DNA of 5,892 bases, taken from positions 1 through 5,892 of the forward strand of contig JANLGB010000101.1 of the NCBI GenBank assembly GCA_024653405.1, written 5' to 3'. The notes under the pieces are model-generated. The model was not told the origin of the DNA and ran no database searches. It saw only the letters and a program-made list of their open reading frames with translations. Origin of the DNA: Candidatus Saccharicenans sp. GTDB lineage: Bacteria; Acidobacteriota; Aminicenantia; Aminicenantales; Saccharicenantaceae. Position numbers and translations under genes: made by a program. Below are positions 5,096 through 5,892 of the stretch, piece after piece; position 1 is the stretch's first letter, and each line of letters starts with the position of its first letter.

Positions 5096-5892
5096 ATGTT
5101 GCGTTACAGGAAGTACCTGGTAACCGGTGGGGCAGGTTTCATCGGCTCCCACCTGGTGGAGAAACTGGTCAGTCTGGGCTGCCAGGTCCGGGTGCTGGAT
5201 GATTTTTCCACGGGGAAAGAGGAGAATATCGCCCACCTGTCGGACCGGATCGAGGTCTGGCGCGGGGACATCCGTGACCGGGAGCTCTGCCAGCAGGCGG
5301 CCAGGGGGATGGAAGTTATCCTGCACCAGGCGGCCCTGGCTTCGGTGCCCAGGTCGGTCTCAGAGCCCATCTTGGCTCATGAAATAAATGTTACCGGGAC
5401 GCTGAACCTGCTGTTGGCCGCGGCCGAAACCGGTGTCAGGAGCTTTGTTTTCGCTTCTTCCTCAGCCGTCTACGGAGACGACCAGACCTTTCCTAAGAAA
5501 GAAGGGCAGGAAGGTCAGGCCCTCTCTCCTTACGGAGCCCAGAAGTTGGCTTCGGAAAAATACTGCCAGGTTTTTAGCCGGCTGTTCAATTTCAATGCCG
5601 TCAATCTGCGTTATTTCAATGTCTTTGGCCCCAGGCAGGATCCCGGTTCCCAGTACGCGGCGGTCATCCCTATCTTTATCACCAGGATGCTTCAGGGAAA
5701 GCCACCGGCTATTTTCGGTGACGGCAGTCAGGCCAGAGATTTTATTTATGTGGAAAACGTGGTCCAGGCCAACCTGCTGGCGGCTGAGGCCGAAAATTTC
5801 CGGGGCGAAGTCTTCAACATTGGAACTTCGGTCCGGATTACGGTTAAGGAACTGGCCGACATCCTTAACTCTCTCCTTGGTCTTTCTTTAAG
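5096..5892 (+). CDS. NAD-dependent nucleotide-sugar epimerase (UDP-GlcNAc 4-epimerase-like), C-terminus cut off
   Basis: The frame from ATG 5096 stays open for 265 codons to the window end; most family members run to about 310-340 residues, so perhaps 50-75 are missing. It is an extended short-chain dehydrogenase: the Rossmann NAD-binding motif is TGGAGFIGS at 10-18, followed by VLDDFSTGK at 33-41, GDIRD at 57-61, SSSAVYG at 121-127, and the catalytic YGAQK at 146-150 (Tyr146, Lys150) with Ser at 122-123. HQAALASVPRSVSEP at 78-91, RYFNVFGPRQDPGSQYAAVIP at 172-192 and FGDGSQARDFIYVENVVQAN at 207-226 favour the WbpP/TviC/Gne-type group that interconverts UDP-GlcNAc and UDP-GalNAc or their uronic acids, feeding surface polysaccharide synthesis. 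Exact substrate is inference; a 4,6-dehydratase is less likely because the TDE-type active site is absent. The likely ribosome site AAGGCGG (5085-5091) overlaps the cysC stop codon. Its place behind sat and cysC links sugar-nucleotide supply with sulfate activation. Confidence 0.92.
   Translation, partial: MLRYRKYLVTGGAGFIGSHLVEKLVSLGCQVRVLDDFSTGKEENIAHLSDRIEVWRGDIRDRELCQQAARGMEVILHQAALASVPRSVSEPILAHEINVTGTLNLLLAAAETGVRSFVFASSSAVYGDDQTFPKKEGQEGQALSPYGAQKLASEKYCQVFSRLFNFNAVNLRYFNVFGPRQDPGSQYAAVIPIFITRMLQGKPPAIFGDGSQARDFIYVENVVQANLLAAEAENFRGEVFNIGTSVRITVKELADILNSLLGLSL

Noticed and set aside
5433..5891. 152-codon plus-strand open frame inside the epimerase
   Set aside because: It is out of frame with the epimerase, whose motifs continue unbroken through the same bases; the Ser/Arg-rich product is typical of a shifted frame.

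Overview
The window reads as ordinary bacterial chromosome of moderately high GC content, with Shine-Dalgarno starts and sigma70-like promoters. I see no insertion sequence, prophage, CRISPR array, tRNA or rRNA. The leftward gene order phoH then 7TM-HD phosphohydrolase is a common bacterial arrangement, often followed by ybeY, which would lie beyond the left edge. The lineage cannot be fixed from the sequence. An uncultured anaerobic or thermophilic phylum such as Aminicenantes is only an impression.

Left part (1-1470, minus strand): the N-terminal 144 residues of a membrane-anchored 7TM-HD (PgpH/YqfF-type) protein follow a complete PhoH-family ATPase at a spacing of 6 bases. A strong candidate promoter (TTGACA, 17-base spacer, extended -10 TGA-TTTAAT) lies just upstream of phoH. 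It overlaps an apparent TTG start codon, so the true phoH start is probably the ATG at 1383.

Divergent spacer (about 1471-1640): no gene is supported here. It holds a GC-rich stretch with a small hairpin, then a second well-formed promoter (TTGAAA, 17, TATAAA) that fires rightwards with a very short leader.

Right part (1641-5892, plus strand): five co-directional genes with short gaps and no convincing terminator. They are a 71-residue ribbon-helix-helix-like protein, ATP sulfurylase (sat), an alkaline-phosphatase-superfamily phosphodiesterase/nucleotide pyrophosphatase, APS kinase (cysC), and the first 265 residues of an NAD-dependent nucleotide-sugar epimerase resembling UDP-GlcNAc 4-epimerases of the WbpP/TviC type. 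Sat and CysC together make APS and then PAPS, the donor for sulfotransferases. No APS or PAPS reductase is visible, and a sugar-nucleotide epimerase follows directly. A role in making PAPS for a sulfated surface glycan is therefore a reasonable inference, but assimilation or other uses are not excluded.

The point most worth following is the gene set RHH-sat-AlkP-cysC. A catalytically complete AlkP-superfamily enzyme sits between the two PAPS-forming enzymes. The small leader protein carries a C-terminal LxxLGYI-type tail that resembles, from memory, the tails of many AlkP-superfamily phosphodiesterases. The phosphodiesterase encoded here lacks that tail.
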